A stretch of 64,000 nucleotides of DNA from SZAS-79 sp964599095 (GCA_964599095.1 CAZREB010000007.1:124001-188000), one strand, 5' to 3'. Positions 50,658 to 59,878 are shown, counted from the stretch's first letter. A program made the numbers and translations. Notes: a model not told the origin generated them from the letters alone.

Positions 50658-51599
50658 ATGTACACGATTCGGCAGGAAGACGTTGCGCCCCGGCAGGTAC
50701 CGCCGTCGGGTCCGGCGTCGTTCCGGCTGCCCGAGCAGATCGGCACCGGCGACACCCGGCACTTCGAAATCGAATCCGGATTGGGACTGCTCGAAACCCG
50801 CTTCCGGCTGCGCCGTGATTTCGCCTACGACAGCTTCGTCGACGCCCCGGACCGGGTCCTGGTCGTTACCGTCGCCCTGGACGGTGTGTCGACATTCGAC
50901 CCCGGTGCCGGACGGCCCATCGAGTACCGCAAGGGCCGCACGACGATTTCGGCGTTTTCTTCGAGCCGGGGGCGCCGGACTTACTTCGCGGGAGGCCTGA
51001 CCCATCAGCTCCGGGTGTTTGCGCGGGAAGGGTGGCTCAACCGGAATGTGGGCGAGAAAACGGCAGGCGAATTGCTGGCGTCGTGCGCAACCGGGTCCCG
51101 CGAGGGCCTGATGAGCGCGCCTCTGGTGGCCTTGTCGCTGCGCGGGATCGAAGGGTTGGCGCAGGACGATGCGCGCGGACGCTTGCTTCGCCGCGGCCTC
51201 GCGCTGGCGCTGATCAGCCTGGAATCGGCACGCGCCGCCGATGGCGTACGCAAGGACGCCGCCAGCGTCCTGTCGCCGCGGGATGTCAGTCTCATTCGCA
51301 AGGCGCGCGAGATCCTGGAAGTCAGGCTGGAGGACCCACCCACCGTGCGGGAACTCGCGAGGCTCGCAGGCCTCAACGAAGCAAAGCTCAAGGCCGGATT
51401 TCGCGAAATCTACTCATCGACTCCGCACAGGATGCTGCATGAACTCCGGATGCAGCGGGCTTGGGACCTGCTCAGCAATTCACGCTGTCATGTCGCCAGC
51501 GCCGGGTATGCGGTCGGGTACCGGCATCCGGGGAATTTCAGCGCCGCATTCGCACGCCATTTCGGCGTCACGGCAAAGAGCGTCAAGCGCATGCAATAG
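50658..51599 (+). CDS. AraC family transcriptional regulator
   Basis: A 313-residue regulator. The C-terminal 100 residues form the double helix-turn-helix DNA-binding domain (TVRELARLAGLNEAKLKAGFREIYSSTPHRML, and the second helix around VGYRHPGNFSAAFARHFG), described in parts. The N-terminal two-thirds is an effector domain resembling the PchR group. The ATG at 50658 follows GGGGGGCG; an open frame extends upstream but reads into the operator repeats. It probably controls the divergent Bug-esterase genes, although control of the nearby TonB receptor is another option. Confidence 0.85.
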   Translation: MYTIRQEDVAPRQVPPSGPASFRLPEQIGTGDTRHFEIESGLGLLETRFRLRRDFAYDSFVDAPDRVLVVTVALDGVSTFDPGAGRPIEYRKGRTTISAFSSSRGRRTYFAGGLTHQLRVFAREGWLNRNVGEKTAGELLASCATGSREGLMSAPLVALSLRGIEGLAQDDARGRLLRRGLALALISLESARAADGVRKDAASVLSPRDVSLIRKAREILEVRLEDPPTVRELARLAGLNEAKLKAGFREIYSSTPHRMLHELRMQRAWDLLSNSRCHVASAGYAVGYRHPGNFSAAFARHFGVTAKSVKRMQ

Positions 51600-51624
51600 C
51601 GCCACCGCGCAGGCGGCCTGCACC

Positions 51625-52065
51625 TCAGCGCGCCTTGCGTACCTTGCGGCGCGACACCTGCGGCGGCTTCAAGGGCACCTCGACGACGTTCCCGTGCCGC
51701 ACCCCGCGCTCTGCGATCACGTGCTCGGCGAATCGCCGCACTTCCTCCTTCGGCCCCTTCAGCACCGAAACCTCCATGCAACTGTCGTGGTCGAGGTGGA
51801 CATGCAGCGTCGCCAGCGACAACTCGTGCCGGTGGTGAAACGAGCGCGCCAGCTTTTTCGGGAGTTCGCGCGTCTCGTGGTCGTAGACGTAGATCAGCGC
51901 CGCGAGGCAGTCGGCTTTCCCGTCGGAAGGCAGGCCGGCTTCGTGGATCCCGGCGCGCACGAGATCCCGGATCGCCTCCGAGCGATTCCCGTAGCTGCGC
52001 GATTGCATGTAGCGGTCCAGGTCCCGCTTGAGGTCTTCGTCCAGTGTGATGGTCACGCGTTCCAT
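51625..52065 (-). CDS. nikR: Nickel-responsive transcriptional regulator NikR
   Basis: This 146-residue protein has an N-terminal ribbon-helix-helix (ERVTITLDEDLKRDLDRYM ... RSEAIRDLVR) and a C-terminal ACT-like nickel domain. The nickel ligands are recognisable: His in SFHHRHELS, His88-x-His90 in TLHVHLDH, and Cys96. Nickel binding makes it a repressor of nickel-uptake genes. It is divergent from a TonB receptor gene whose promoter overlaps a near-consensus NikR operator. Confidence 0.95.
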   Translation of the reverse strand: MERVTITLDEDLKRDLDRYMQSRSYGNRSEAIRDLVRAGIHEAGLPSDGKADCLAALIYVYDHETRELPKKLARSFHHRHELSLATLHVHLDHDSCMEVSVLKGPKEEVRRFAEHVIAERGVRHGNVVEVPLKPPQVSRRKVRKAR

Positions 52066-52075
52066 GGCTTGGTCC

Positions 52076-52126
52076 TTGTCACGCCCGTCGCCGGGAAAGT
52101 AAGATGTTATTCAACAAAAATCATAC
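52076..52126 (+). promoter_or_regulatory. Promoter of the TonB receptor gene with overlapping NikR operator
   Basis: GTAAGA (52099-52104) and TCATAC (52121-52126) are separated by exactly 16 bp. This matches the Escherichia coli NikR operator GTATGA-N16-TCATAC at 11 of 12 positions. TTGTCA (52076-52081) and TAAGAT (52100-52105), spaced 18 bp, form a plausible promoter whose -10 overlaps the left half-site, so nickel-bound NikR would block initiation. Confidence 0.85.
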
Positions 52127-52141
52127 CTGCGGGGGATGTCA

Positions 52142-54196
52142 ATGGTTCGCAGAGCAGCGCCTCCGATCGCAGCGCTCCTCGCGGCGTCACACCTCCTGGC
52201 CCCTGCTTCCAGCGCCCACGAATCCGAGCTCGATGCCGTCGTCGTCACCGGCAGGTACAACAACGATGTCGGGCTCTGGGATTCGGCCAGCCAGGGCGCG
52301 GTGACCGGGCAGGGCATCGGCCTGCGCCCGCTGCTTCGGACCGGGGAGGTGCTCGAGGCGGTGCCGGGCATGATAGTCACGCAGCACAGCGGCGACGGCA
52401 AGGCCAACCAGTACTTCATGCGCGGCTACAACCTGGACCACGGCACGGACTTCGCCACCTGGGTCGCCGGCATGCCGGTCAACAGCCCGACGCACGCGCA
52501 CGGGCAGGGCTACACCGACCTCAACTTCATGATCCCGGAGCTGGTCCGGCGGGTGCAGTACAACAAGGGCCCGTACTTCGCCGAGGACGGGGATTTCGCC
52601 TCCGTGGGCTCGGCCCGCATCGCCTACGTGAATACGCTGCCCGCGTCGATCGCCAGCGTCTCGGCCGGCTCTTTCGGGTACCGGCGCGGCTTGCTTGCGG
52701 GATCGCCGGACTTCGGTCGCGGTCATCTGCTCTATGCCGCCGACGTCGAACACAACGACGGGCCGTGGGAGAGCCCGAGCAAGGTGCGCAAGGCGAGCGG
52801 GGTGCTGCGCTACTCGCAAGGCGGTGCCGCCGACGCGTTCAGCGTCACCGGCATGGCCTACACCGGCAAATGGAACTCGACCGACCAGATCCCGCAGCGG
52901 GCGGTCGACGCGGGCACGCTCGGCCGCTTCGGCGCGATCGACTCGACCGACGGCGGGCGTTCGAGCCGCTACAGCCTGTCGGCCGACTGGCGGCAGACCG
53001 AGGGCAATGTCGTGCGCAATGCGGCGGTCTACGCGATCCGTTCGCGCCTCGACTTGTTTTCCAATTTCACCTACTTCATGAACGACCCGGTCGACGGCGA
53101 CCAGTTCCAACAGTCCGAGCGCCGCTCGACGGCGGGGGCCACGTTCAGCCAGGCCTGGTCGCACAGGCTCGCCGGGCGCGGTTCGACCACCACGCTCGGC
53201 CTGCAGGTGAGGCAGGACACGATGTCGCCGGTCGCGTTGTACAACACCGCGGCCCGCCGGCAATTGAGCGTGGTGCGCGAAGACCGGGTCCGCGTGAGGA
53301 GCATCGCACCGTATGCGTCGAACACGCTGGAATGGACCGAATGGTTCAGGACGATCGCCGGCGTGCGTCTCGATCGCCAGACTTTCAGCGTCGACAGTGA
53401 CAATCCGGCCAATTCGGGCAGGGCCGCCGCCTCGATCGCCTCACCCAAGGTCACGCTCGCGTTCGGTCCATGGAACAGGACTGAATACTTCGTCAATTGG
53501 GGCCGCGGGTTCCACAGCAACGACGCGCGGGGCACGACGATTACGGTCGATCCGGCCACCGGCGCGGCCGCCAGCCGGGTGAATCCGCTGGTGCGCACCA
53601 CCGGCTACGAAGTGGGCCTGCGCAGCCAGCCGCTTTCCGGCGTAACCACGTCGATGGCGCTCTGGACGCTGAACCAGGCCTCCGAGCTGGTCTTTACAGG
53701 CGACGCCGGCACTACGGAGCCCAGCCGGGCGTCGCATCGCACCGGGTTCGAGTGGCTGGTGCAGTACCTTCCGCAGCCGCGGCTTGCGTTCGATGCAACC
53801 CTGGCGTTGACCCGGGCCCGGTTTTCGGAGTTCGACCCGGCCGGTCCCTATATTCCCGGAGCGCCGGACAAGGTTGCATCTGCCGGCGTGACGCTCGAGG
53901 GCCGCAGCGGCTGGTTCGGCAGCGTCCGCTGGCGCTACTTCGGACCCCGTCCGCTGATCGAAGACAACAGCGCACGCTCGAGGTCGACTTCGATCGTGAA
54001 CGCGCGCGTGGGCCATGCCTTCGACAAGAAGACGCGCCTGAGCCTGGATGTCTACAACCTCTTCAACGCGAAGCACAACGACGTCGACTACTTCTACCAG
54101 TCGCAGCTGCGTACCGAGGCGACGCCGGTTTCGGACATCCATTTCCATCCGGTCGAAAGCCGGGCCTTCCGGCTGGCGTTGACGATGAATTTCTGA
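52142..54196 (+). CDS. TonB-dependent receptor, probable nickel importer
   Basis: A 684-residue outer-membrane receptor. A signal peptide ends near ASSAHES. The plug begins DAVVVTGRYNN and includes LEAVPGMIVTQHSG and YFMRGYNLDHGTDF. The barrel ends RAFRLALTMNF. Histidines in SPTHAHGQGY and the final HFHPVE could serve metal handling. ATG 52142 is chosen over 52136 because GGGGG is 6 bp upstream. It lies directly behind a NikR-operated promoter and divergent from nikR, as for nickel receptors of the FrpB4/FecA3 kind in Helicobacter, though the sequence relation is not shown. Confidence 0.85.
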   Translation: MVRRAAPPIAALLAASHLLAPASSAHESELDAVVVTGRYNNDVGLWDSASQGAVTGQGIGLRPLLRTGEVLEAVPGMIVTQHSGDGKANQYFMRGYNLDHGTDFATWVAGMPVNSPTHAHGQGYTDLNFMIPELVRRVQYNKGPYFAEDGDFASVGSARIAYVNTLPASIASVSAGSFGYRRGLLAGSPDFGRGHLLYAADVEHNDGPWESPSKVRKASGVLRYSQGGAADAFSVTGMAYTGKWNSTDQIPQRAVDAGTLGRFGAIDSTDGGRSSRYSLSADWRQTEGNVVRNAAVYAIRSRLDLFSNFTYFMNDPVDGDQFQQSERRSTAGATFSQAWSHRLAGRGSTTTLGLQVRQDTMSPVALYNTAARRQLSVVREDRVRVRSIAPYASNTLEWTEWFRTIAGVRLDRQTFSVDSDNPANSGRAAASIASPKVTLAFGPWNRTEYFVNWGRGFHSNDARGTTITVDPATGAAASRVNPLVRTTGYEVGLRSQPLSGVTTSMALWTLNQASELVFTGDAGTTEPSRASHRTGFEWLVQYLPQPRLAFDATLALTRARFSEFDPAGPYIPGAPDKVASAGVTLEGRSGWFGSVRWRYFGPRPLIEDNSARSRSTSIVNARVGHAFDKKTRLSLDVYNLFNAKHNDVDYFYQSQLRTEATPVSDIHFHPVESRAFRLALTMNF

Positions 54197-54281
54197 ATCG
54201 ATGCCCCAGGGGCTCGCCATGCTTCGAGGCGCCCCGGCCATTCAGGTTCACGGACGGCGAAACCGCAGGCCGGCTGCCGCG

Positions 54282-55208
54282 CTAGTACCCTGCGCCGAAA
54301 TCCACGAGGTTCAGCGCCGGCTTGCCTGCGCGGATGCGCTCGATGTTCTCTACCACGGGTGCCAATGCAGTCCGCGGCTCGGTGAGGGCCGCGGTGTGCG
54401 GAGTCACCGTCACCCCCGGATGCGTCCACAGGGGCGAATTCGCAGCCAACGGCTCCTTGTCGAACACGTCGAGATACGCGTGGGCGAGCCGGCCCGAATC
54501 GAGCGCCGCGAGCAGGTCCGGCACGACGACGTGCCCGCCGCGCGCCACGTTGATGACTGCGCCGCCCTTGGGCATCCGCGCGAATGCAGCCGCGTTCAGC
54601 ACACCGCGCGTCTCGTCAGTCAGCGGGAGCAGGCAGACGATCACGTTGCTGCGGGCCACCAGCTCGCCGATGCCGGCCGGGCCGGAAAACACCTCGATGT
54701 CAGCAAGTTGACCGGAGCGCCGCTTCCAGCCTGCCACCTTGAAGCCGAATGTCAGCAGCGAACGTGCCGCCGCAGTGCCCAGTTCGCCCAGGCCGAGCAG
54801 CCCTATGGTCCGCTCGCAGGTCATGTACTGCGGCAGGCGATGCCACTTCGTTTGCGCCTGGTTGGCGCGGTAGTAGTAGTGGTGGCGGTGGTAGTCGAGC
54901 ACGTGCGCGACCACCGACTCGGTCATGGCCGCCACCATGCCCGGGTCGATCAGGCGCGACAACGGCGTGCCGCGCGGAAAAGACGGGTCGGCCAGCAGCC
55001 CATCGACGCCCATGAACAGCGATTGCACCAGCTTCAGGTTCGGCAGCCGCCCGACAAGGCCTGCGGGCGGGCGCGCCACGAGCACAATGTCGACGGCTTC
55101 CGGATCGAATGCATCGGGCGTGAAGAACCGGTCCTGCGGCAGGAGCTTCGAGAGGGCGGGGATCCAGCGGTCGGGCGTCTCGATTTCCGAGGCGAACAGG
55201 ATGTTCAT
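54282..55208 (-). CDS. D-2-hydroxyacid dehydrogenase (NAD-dependent)
   Basis: This 308-residue protein has the NAD motif TIGLLGLGELGTAAARSL, followed by the conserved INVARGGHVVVPDL, the catalytic Asp/Glu region DVFDKEPLA and the catalytic His in TVTPHTAAL. It interconverts 2-oxoacids and D-2-hydroxyacids. ATG 55208 (MNILFAS) overlaps the stop of the upstream Bug gene as ATGA, so the pair is translationally coupled. The substrate is unknown; glyoxylate/hydroxypyruvate is a common default. Confidence 0.88.
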   Translation of the reverse strand: MNILFASEIETPDRWIPALSKLLPQDRFFTPDAFDPEAVDIVLVARPPAGLVGRLPNLKLVQSLFMGVDGLLADPSFPRGTPLSRLIDPGMVAAMTESVVAHVLDYHRHHYYYRANQAQTKWHRLPQYMTCERTIGLLGLGELGTAAARSLLTFGFKVAGWKRRSGQLADIEVFSGPAGIGELVARSNVIVCLLPLTDETRGVLNAAAFARMPKGGAVINVARGGHVVVPDLLAALDSGRLAHAYLDVFDKEPLAANSPLWTHPGVTVTPHTAALTEPRTALAPVVENIERIRAGKPALNLVDFGAGY

Positions 55209-56164
55209 TGGTTCGGCTTGAATCCCGATGCGCGAATCACCGGGCCCCACTTGTCGTAGTCGGTCTTGACGATCGCGGCGAGTTCGGCCGGGCCGAGGCC
55301 GGTCGGCTCGAGGCCCATCTGCTCGAGCCGCTGCTTCATGTCGGCCGAGCGAATCACGTCGATCGCGGCCTTCGCGTAGCGGTCGATCACTTCCTTCGGC
55401 GTCTTCGCGGGTGCGAACAGCGCATACCAGCCGTTGCCTTCGATGTTGAAGCCCAGCTCCTTGAACGTCGGCACATCGCGCGCGAGGACCGATCGCTCGC
55501 TGCCCGAGACCGCGACTACGCGTGCTTTGCCGGCGCGTACGATCGAAAGCGCATCGGCCAGCACGAACATGGCGGCTTTGATCTCGCCCCCGGCAAGCGC
55601 CTGGAGTGCGGGGGCCGTGCCTTTATAGGGGATGTGCGTCATTTCGATCCCGGCGCTCTTTGCGAACAGCACGCCGAAATAATGGGGCAGGCTGCCGGCG
55701 GCGGCCGACGCGTAGTCGCCCATCTTCGGGTCCTTCTTTACCAGCGCGATGTATTCGGCCACGTTCTTTGCCGGGATCTCGGCGTTCAGCAGCAGCGAGA
55801 GCTGGAAGTTCACCAAGTGCGCAATCGGCTCGAAATCCTTGAACGGGTCGTAGCGCAGGCTTGCGCCGTGCGAGTGCGGAAATGCGGCCATCGTCGCCAC
55901 CGGCGTCAGCAGGATCGTCGAGCCGTCGGGCGGCGCGGCCTTGACCGTCTCGTTGCCTACGATGCCGCCGGCGCCGGGCTTGTTCTCGACGACCACGGTC
56001 TGCCCGAGCAGCGGACGCATGCGGTCGGCGAGCAGGCGGGTCAGCGCGTCGCTCGATGCGCCCGGCGGATAGCCGAGCACGATGCGCAAGGTCTTGTCCT
56101 GGGCCGACGCCGCAAGCGCAGCGCCGGCAAGCGTCAACGAGACGAAAATCCGCAGCAGTTTCAT
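55205..56164 (-). CDS. Bug family solute-binding protein
   Basis: A 319-residue periplasmic protein with a signal peptide (MKLLRIFVSLTLAGAALAAS, cleavage near SAQD) and Bug motifs (LRIVLGYPPGASSDALTRLLA, VVENKPGAGGIVGNE). The start at 56164 excludes a long, non-conserved upstream extension. It is coupled to the D-2-hydroxyacid dehydrogenase and divergent from the HIBADH-like catabolic operon. It probably binds a hydroxy- or oxo-acid. Confidence 0.9.
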   Translation of the reverse strand: MKLLRIFVSLTLAGAALAASAQDKTLRIVLGYPPGASSDALTRLLADRMRPLLGQTVVVENKPGAGGIVGNETVKAAPPDGSTILLTPVATMAAFPHSHGASLRYDPFKDFEPIAHLVNFQLSLLLNAEIPAKNVAEYIALVKKDPKMGDYASAAAGSLPHYFGVLFAKSAGIEMTHIPYKGTAPALQALAGGEIKAAMFVLADALSIVRAGKARVVAVSGSERSVLARDVPTFKELGFNIEGNGWYALFAPAKTPKEVIDRYAKAAIDVIRSADMKQRLEQMGLEPTGLGPAELAAIVKTDYDKWGPVIRASGFKPNQ

Positions 56165-56252
56165 CGGGATTCCTCGGGGAGATCGGGGCGGCAGGATGGT
56201 AGCATTCCCGACCGCATGCATCAGGCTGCATCGAACAGGACGAGGGATCATC

Positions 56253-57200
56253 GTGGCGCGCAAAGCGGCAGGCAAGGCAGGACACAGGATAGGCTGGATC
56301 GGCGTGGGGCGCATGGGGTACGCCATGGCCTCGCGTCTGCTGGAAGCGAAATGCGACCTGACGGTCTGGAACCGCACCCGCAGCAAGGCCGAACCGCTGG
56401 CAGCCCATGGCGCCAAGGTGGCGAACAGGATCACCGACCTGGCCGGCTGCGACATCGTGTTCACCATGGTTTCGACCACCGCCGACCTCAAGCAGGTGCT
56501 GTTCGGGAAAGGCGGATTGCTCACCGGCGGGAAGAGGCCCAAAGTCGTGATCGACTGCTCGTCGATCTCGGACGACGGCTCGGCCGAGGTGCGCGGCCAA
56601 TGTGATGCGCTCGGCGTCGGCTACCTCTGCGCGCCGGTGTCCGGCAACGGCAAGGTGGCGAAGGCCGGGCTGCTTTGGGTAGTGGCGTCCGGCCCGAAGA
56701 GGCTCTTTGCGCTTTCCGAGCCCTACCTCGCGATGTTCGGGCGCGGCGTCACTTACGTGGGCGAAGGCGAACTGGCCCGCGTCTGGAAGATCGCGCACAA
56801 CACGATGTTCGGCGTGATCATCCAGTCGCTGTGCGAGATCACGATTCTGGCCGAAAAGGCCGGCATCCCGCGCCATGTGTTCCTCGATTCGATCAACAAC
56901 AGCGTGCTTGGCTCCATGTACACGCGCTACAAGACGCCGGCGCTGGTGAACCTCGACTTCAGCGTGACTTTCACGCCGAAGCTCCTGCTCAAGGACATGG
57001 ACCTCGGACTGGCGGCGGCACGCAAGTACGGCGTGCAGATGCCGACCGCGGCGGCGACGCGCGAATGCGTGCAGAACACCGTGGGGCGCGGTTACGAAGA
57101 CGTCGACTTCTCGGTGCTGCTGCTCGAGCTTGCCGCCGCCGCCGGCATGAAGCTGAAGTCCGAGAAGGTCAAGGTCAGCGACGGGTTGGTGCCAAGGTAG
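56253..57200 (+). CDS. NAD-binding beta-hydroxyacid dehydrogenase (HIBADH/GarR-like)
   Basis: This 315-residue protein opens with the dinucleotide motif RIGWIGVGRMGYAMASRLL and has the conserved substrate/catalytic segments DCSSISDDGSAEVR, APVSGNGKVAKAG (glycine-rich) and KIAHNTMFG with the catalytic lysine. The family oxidises 3-hydroxyisobutyrate, tartronate semialdehyde and similar beta-hydroxyacids. GTG 56253 follows GAGGGA. It begins a four-gene operon with an amidohydrolase (4-bp gap), a VOC protein and an intradiol dioxygenase. Confidence 0.87.
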   Translation: MARKAAGKAGHRIGWIGVGRMGYAMASRLLEAKCDLTVWNRTRSKAEPLAAHGAKVANRITDLAGCDIVFTMVSTTADLKQVLFGKGGLLTGGKRPKVVIDCSSISDDGSAEVRGQCDALGVGYLCAPVSGNGKVAKAGLLWVVASGPKRLFALSEPYLAMFGRGVTYVGEGELARVWKIAHNTMFGVIIQSLCEITILAEKAGIPRHVFLDSINNSVLGSMYTRYKTPALVNLDFSVTFTPKLLLKDMDLGLAAARKYGVQMPTAAATRECVQNTVGRGYEDVDFSVLLLELAAAAGMKLKSEKVKVSDGLVPR

Positions 57201-57204
57201 GCAG

Positions 57205-58551
57205 ATGGCGGCGACGCTCATCCGCGGCGGCAACGTCATCAGCATGGACCCGGCCATAGGGGACCTGCCGCGCGGGGATGTGCTGATCGAAGGCGCGACG
57301 ATCAAGGCGGTCGGGCCGCACCTGGAATCGGCTTCGGCCGATGTGATCGAAGCATCCGGATGCATCGTGATCCCGGGCCTGGTGAATGCGCACCAGCACA
57401 CCTGGCAGACGGGATTGCGCGGCGTCGCGGGCAACTGGACCATCCTCGAGTACTTCCACCACGTCCACGCGGGCCTTGCGACGAAATTCAAGCCGGAGGA
57501 TATCCACATCGCCACGCTCGTCGGCGCGCTCAACCAGATCAACTGCGGCACCACCACGCTGGTGGACTGGTGCCACAACAACCCGACGCCGGAACACACC
57601 GACGGCGCAATCGATGGCCTCGTCGAATCAGGGATCCGCGCAGCGTTTTTCCACGGCTCGCCGAAGCCGGACCCGAAGCCCGGCCAGAAGCCGTTCTGGG
57701 AAGTGCCGCACCCGAGGAACGAAGTCGAGCGGCTCTCGAAGCGCCTGCCGGCGAACGAGGGTCTGGTGACGCTGGGCCTTGCGATCCTCGGGCCGCATTA
57801 CTCGACCTACGAGGTCGCGCAGCAGGACTTTCGCCTCGCGCGCGAGTACGGCCTGATCGCAAGCATGCATTGCGCAGGCGGCGAAGCGCGCACGCCCGAC
57901 GGCTGGGACCGGCTCGCATCCGAAGGGCTGCTTGGCGACAACAACAACATCGTGCACGGACAGACGCTGACCGATGCCCAACTGAAGATGATGCTGGAGC
58001 GCGGCGTGACCTTTTCGCTGACGCCCGAGACCGAGATGCTGCAGGGGCACGGGTTCGCGATTACCGGCCGGTTGCGCAAGCTCGGCGCGCAGCCGTCGCT
58101 CGGCGTGGACCTCGAATCCGGTATCAGCGGCGACATGTTTACCGTCGCCCGCGTCGCGCTGGCAAGTCAACGCGCAATGGACAACGCGGAGTCCCGCGCA
58201 ACCACTGGCAAGCTGCCCGAGACTTCCACGGTGCGCTGCCGCGAGGCACTGGGCTGGGTCACGACAGAAGGCGCGCGCATGCTCAAGATGGACGATCGCA
58301 TCGGCTCGCTCACGCCCGGCAAGCAGGCCGACGTCGTGCTGGTGCGCGCTGACGACCTCAACATGTGGCCGGTCCACGATCCGGTGGCCAGCGTGGTGAT
58401 GCAAGCCGGCACCGGCAACGTGGATACCGTGCTGGTCGCAGGCAAGGTCCGCAAGCGGCGCGGTAAACTCCTGTTCACCAAGCTCGAGCAACGCAAGCAC
58501 GAGTTGCTGGTCTCGGGCCGGAGGATCCTTTCCGAAATGGGGTTGCAGTGA
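57205..58551 (+). CDS. Amidohydrolase (chlorohydrolase/deaminase-like)
   Basis: A 448-residue metal-dependent hydrolase of the AtzA/TrzN/SsnA group. Metal ligands appear in GLVNAHQHTWQTGLRG, in SMHCAGGEA and in a later Asp region before TEGARMLKMDDRIGSLTPGKQADVV. Such enzymes deaminate or dechlorinate N-heterocycles and related compounds. In this operon it precedes a ring-cleaving dioxygenase, suggesting removal of an amine from an aromatic or heteroaromatic substrate. The usual late HxD signature is not obvious by eye. Confidence 0.83.
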   Translation: MAATLIRGGNVISMDPAIGDLPRGDVLIEGATIKAVGPHLESASADVIEASGCIVIPGLVNAHQHTWQTGLRGVAGNWTILEYFHHVHAGLATKFKPEDIHIATLVGALNQINCGTTTLVDWCHNNPTPEHTDGAIDGLVESGIRAAFFHGSPKPDPKPGQKPFWEVPHPRNEVERLSKRLPANEGLVTLGLAILGPHYSTYEVAQQDFRLAREYGLIASMHCAGGEARTPDGWDRLASEGLLGDNNNIVHGQTLTDAQLKMMLERGVTFSLTPETEMLQGHGFAITGRLRKLGAQPSLGVDLESGISGDMFTVARVALASQRAMDNAESRATTGKLPETSTVRCREALGWVTTEGARMLKMDDRIGSLTPGKQADVVLVRADDLNMWPVHDPVASVVMQAGTGNVDTVLVAGKVRKRRGKLLFTKLEQRKHELLVSGRRILSEMGLQ

Positions 58552-58567
58552 AGCCAGAGTGCCTGCC

Positions 58568-59026
58568 ATGCCGCTGAGCCATCTCGAGCATTTCCTGATC
58601 CAGACCGCGGATCTCGCGAAGACGCGCGACTGGTACGTGAACGTGCTCGGGATGCGCGTCGGCCCGTCGCCGGACTTCAAGTTCCCGGTCTGCTGGCTCT
58701 ACATCGGCGAGCAGGACGTGCTGCACCTGACCGAAGGCGGCGCCAATACGAGCGAGAACCGCAGGAAGTACCTCGGCCAGCAATCGGACACGACCAGGGG
58801 ATCCGGCGTCGTGGACCATGTGGCCTTTCGCTGCACCGGCCTGCCGGAGATGATGGAGCACCTGGCGCGCCTGGGCGTGCCCTTCACCAAGCGCATGGTG
58901 AACGACCAGGGGCTGTTCCAGCTGTTCCTGTTCGACCCGAACGAGGTGAAAGTCGAACTCAATTTCGCCAATTCCGAGGTCTCGGGCGTGCGACCCGAGC
59001 TGATGGCCTCCGAACTGCCTGCATGA
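58568..59026 (+). CDS. VOC family protein (glyoxalase/extradiol dioxygenase fold)
   Basis: A 152-residue single-module VOC protein. It starts PLSHLEHFLIQTADLAKTRDWYVNVLGM and has VDHVAFRCTGLPEMMEHL and LFDPNEVKVELNF, giving the typical H...E metal ligands (His near the start, Glu in VELNF). It may be a dioxygenase, isomerase or lyase. ATG 58568 is used; GTG 58559 in the same frame is an alternative start. It is third in the operon. Confidence 0.82.
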   Translation: MPLSHLEHFLIQTADLAKTRDWYVNVLGMRVGPSPDFKFPVCWLYIGEQDVLHLTEGGANTSENRRKYLGQQSDTTRGSGVVDHVAFRCTGLPEMMEHLARLGVPFTKRMVNDQGLFQLFLFDPNEVKVELNFANSEVSGVRPELMASELPA

Positions 59027-59039
59027 GGGAAATCCAGAG

Positions 59040-59873
59040 ATGAGCATCCGCAATTTCAACGAAGACTCGCTCACCGCCGAAGTGATCCGGCGCATGGAGA
59101 ATACGCCGAACCCCCGCCTGAAAGAGGTGATGGGGGCGCTGGTGCGCCACCTGCACGCATTCGTCCGCGAAGTGAAGCCGACGCCCGAGGAGTGGATGGC
59201 CGGGATCGAGTTCCTGACCGAAACCGGGCACTGGTGCAAGGACGGCCGGCAGGAATTCATCCTGATGTCGGACACGCTCGGCGTTTCGATGCTGGTCGAC
59301 TTCCTCAACTACGGCAAGTCCGAAGGCACCACCGAATCGACCGTGCTCGGGCCGTTCTTCGTCGAGGGGGCGCCGGGCATGCCGCTCGGGGCGAACATCG
59401 CAAAGCCCGGCACGCCGGGCGAGCCGTGTGCGGTCACGGGCACCGTCAAGGGCATGGACGGAAAGCCGGTGGCGGGCGCGCTGATCGACGTATGGGAAGC
59501 CGGCGGGGACGGGTTCTACGACGTGCAAAAGAAAGAGGGCACCAATTTGCGCGCCCGGTTTCGCGCCGACGCCGATGGCAGGTTCCATTTCAAGTGCGTG
59601 CTGCCTTCGAGCTACCCGGTGCCGCACGACGGCCCGGTGGGGAACATGCTCACGGCCACCGAACGCCACCCGATGCGCCCCGGCCACCTGCACACGATCC
59701 TCACGGCATCGGGCTACGACACGCTGGTGACTCACCTCTTCGTCAAGGGCGACAAGTACCTCGACTCGGACGCGGTTTTCGGCGTCAAGGAATCGCTGAT
59801 CGTGGATTTCAAGAAAGGCCCGACTGGCGAATACGCGGCGCACTACGACTTCGTGCTCCGGCCGGCAAAGTAA
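59040..59873 (+). CDS. Intradiol ring-cleavage dioxygenase (hydroxyquinol/catechol 1,2-dioxygenase-like)
   Basis: This 277-residue non-heme iron(III) dioxygenase has an N-terminal helical linker/dimerisation domain (to about residue 100). The catalytic domain starts STVLGPFFVEGAP. The iron ligands are visible as Tyr160 (GGDGFYDVQ), Tyr192 (LPSSYPVPH), His216 and His218 (RPGHLHTIL). It cleaves a catechol or hydroxyquinol between the hydroxyl groups. It is the last gene of the operon, which supports mineralisation of an aromatic ring after hydrolysis. Hydroxyquinol is favoured by length; catechol is possible. Confidence 0.88.
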   Translation: MSIRNFNEDSLTAEVIRRMENTPNPRLKEVMGALVRHLHAFVREVKPTPEEWMAGIEFLTETGHWCKDGRQEFILMSDTLGVSMLVDFLNYGKSEGTTESTVLGPFFVEGAPGMPLGANIAKPGTPGEPCAVTGTVKGMDGKPVAGALIDVWEAGGDGFYDVQKKEGTNLRARFRADADGRFHFKCVLPSSYPVPHDGPVGNMLTATERHPMRPGHLHTILTASGYDTLVTHLFVKGDKYLDSDAVFGVKESLIVDFKKGPTGEYAAHYDFVLRPAK

Positions 59874-59878
59874 AAACC

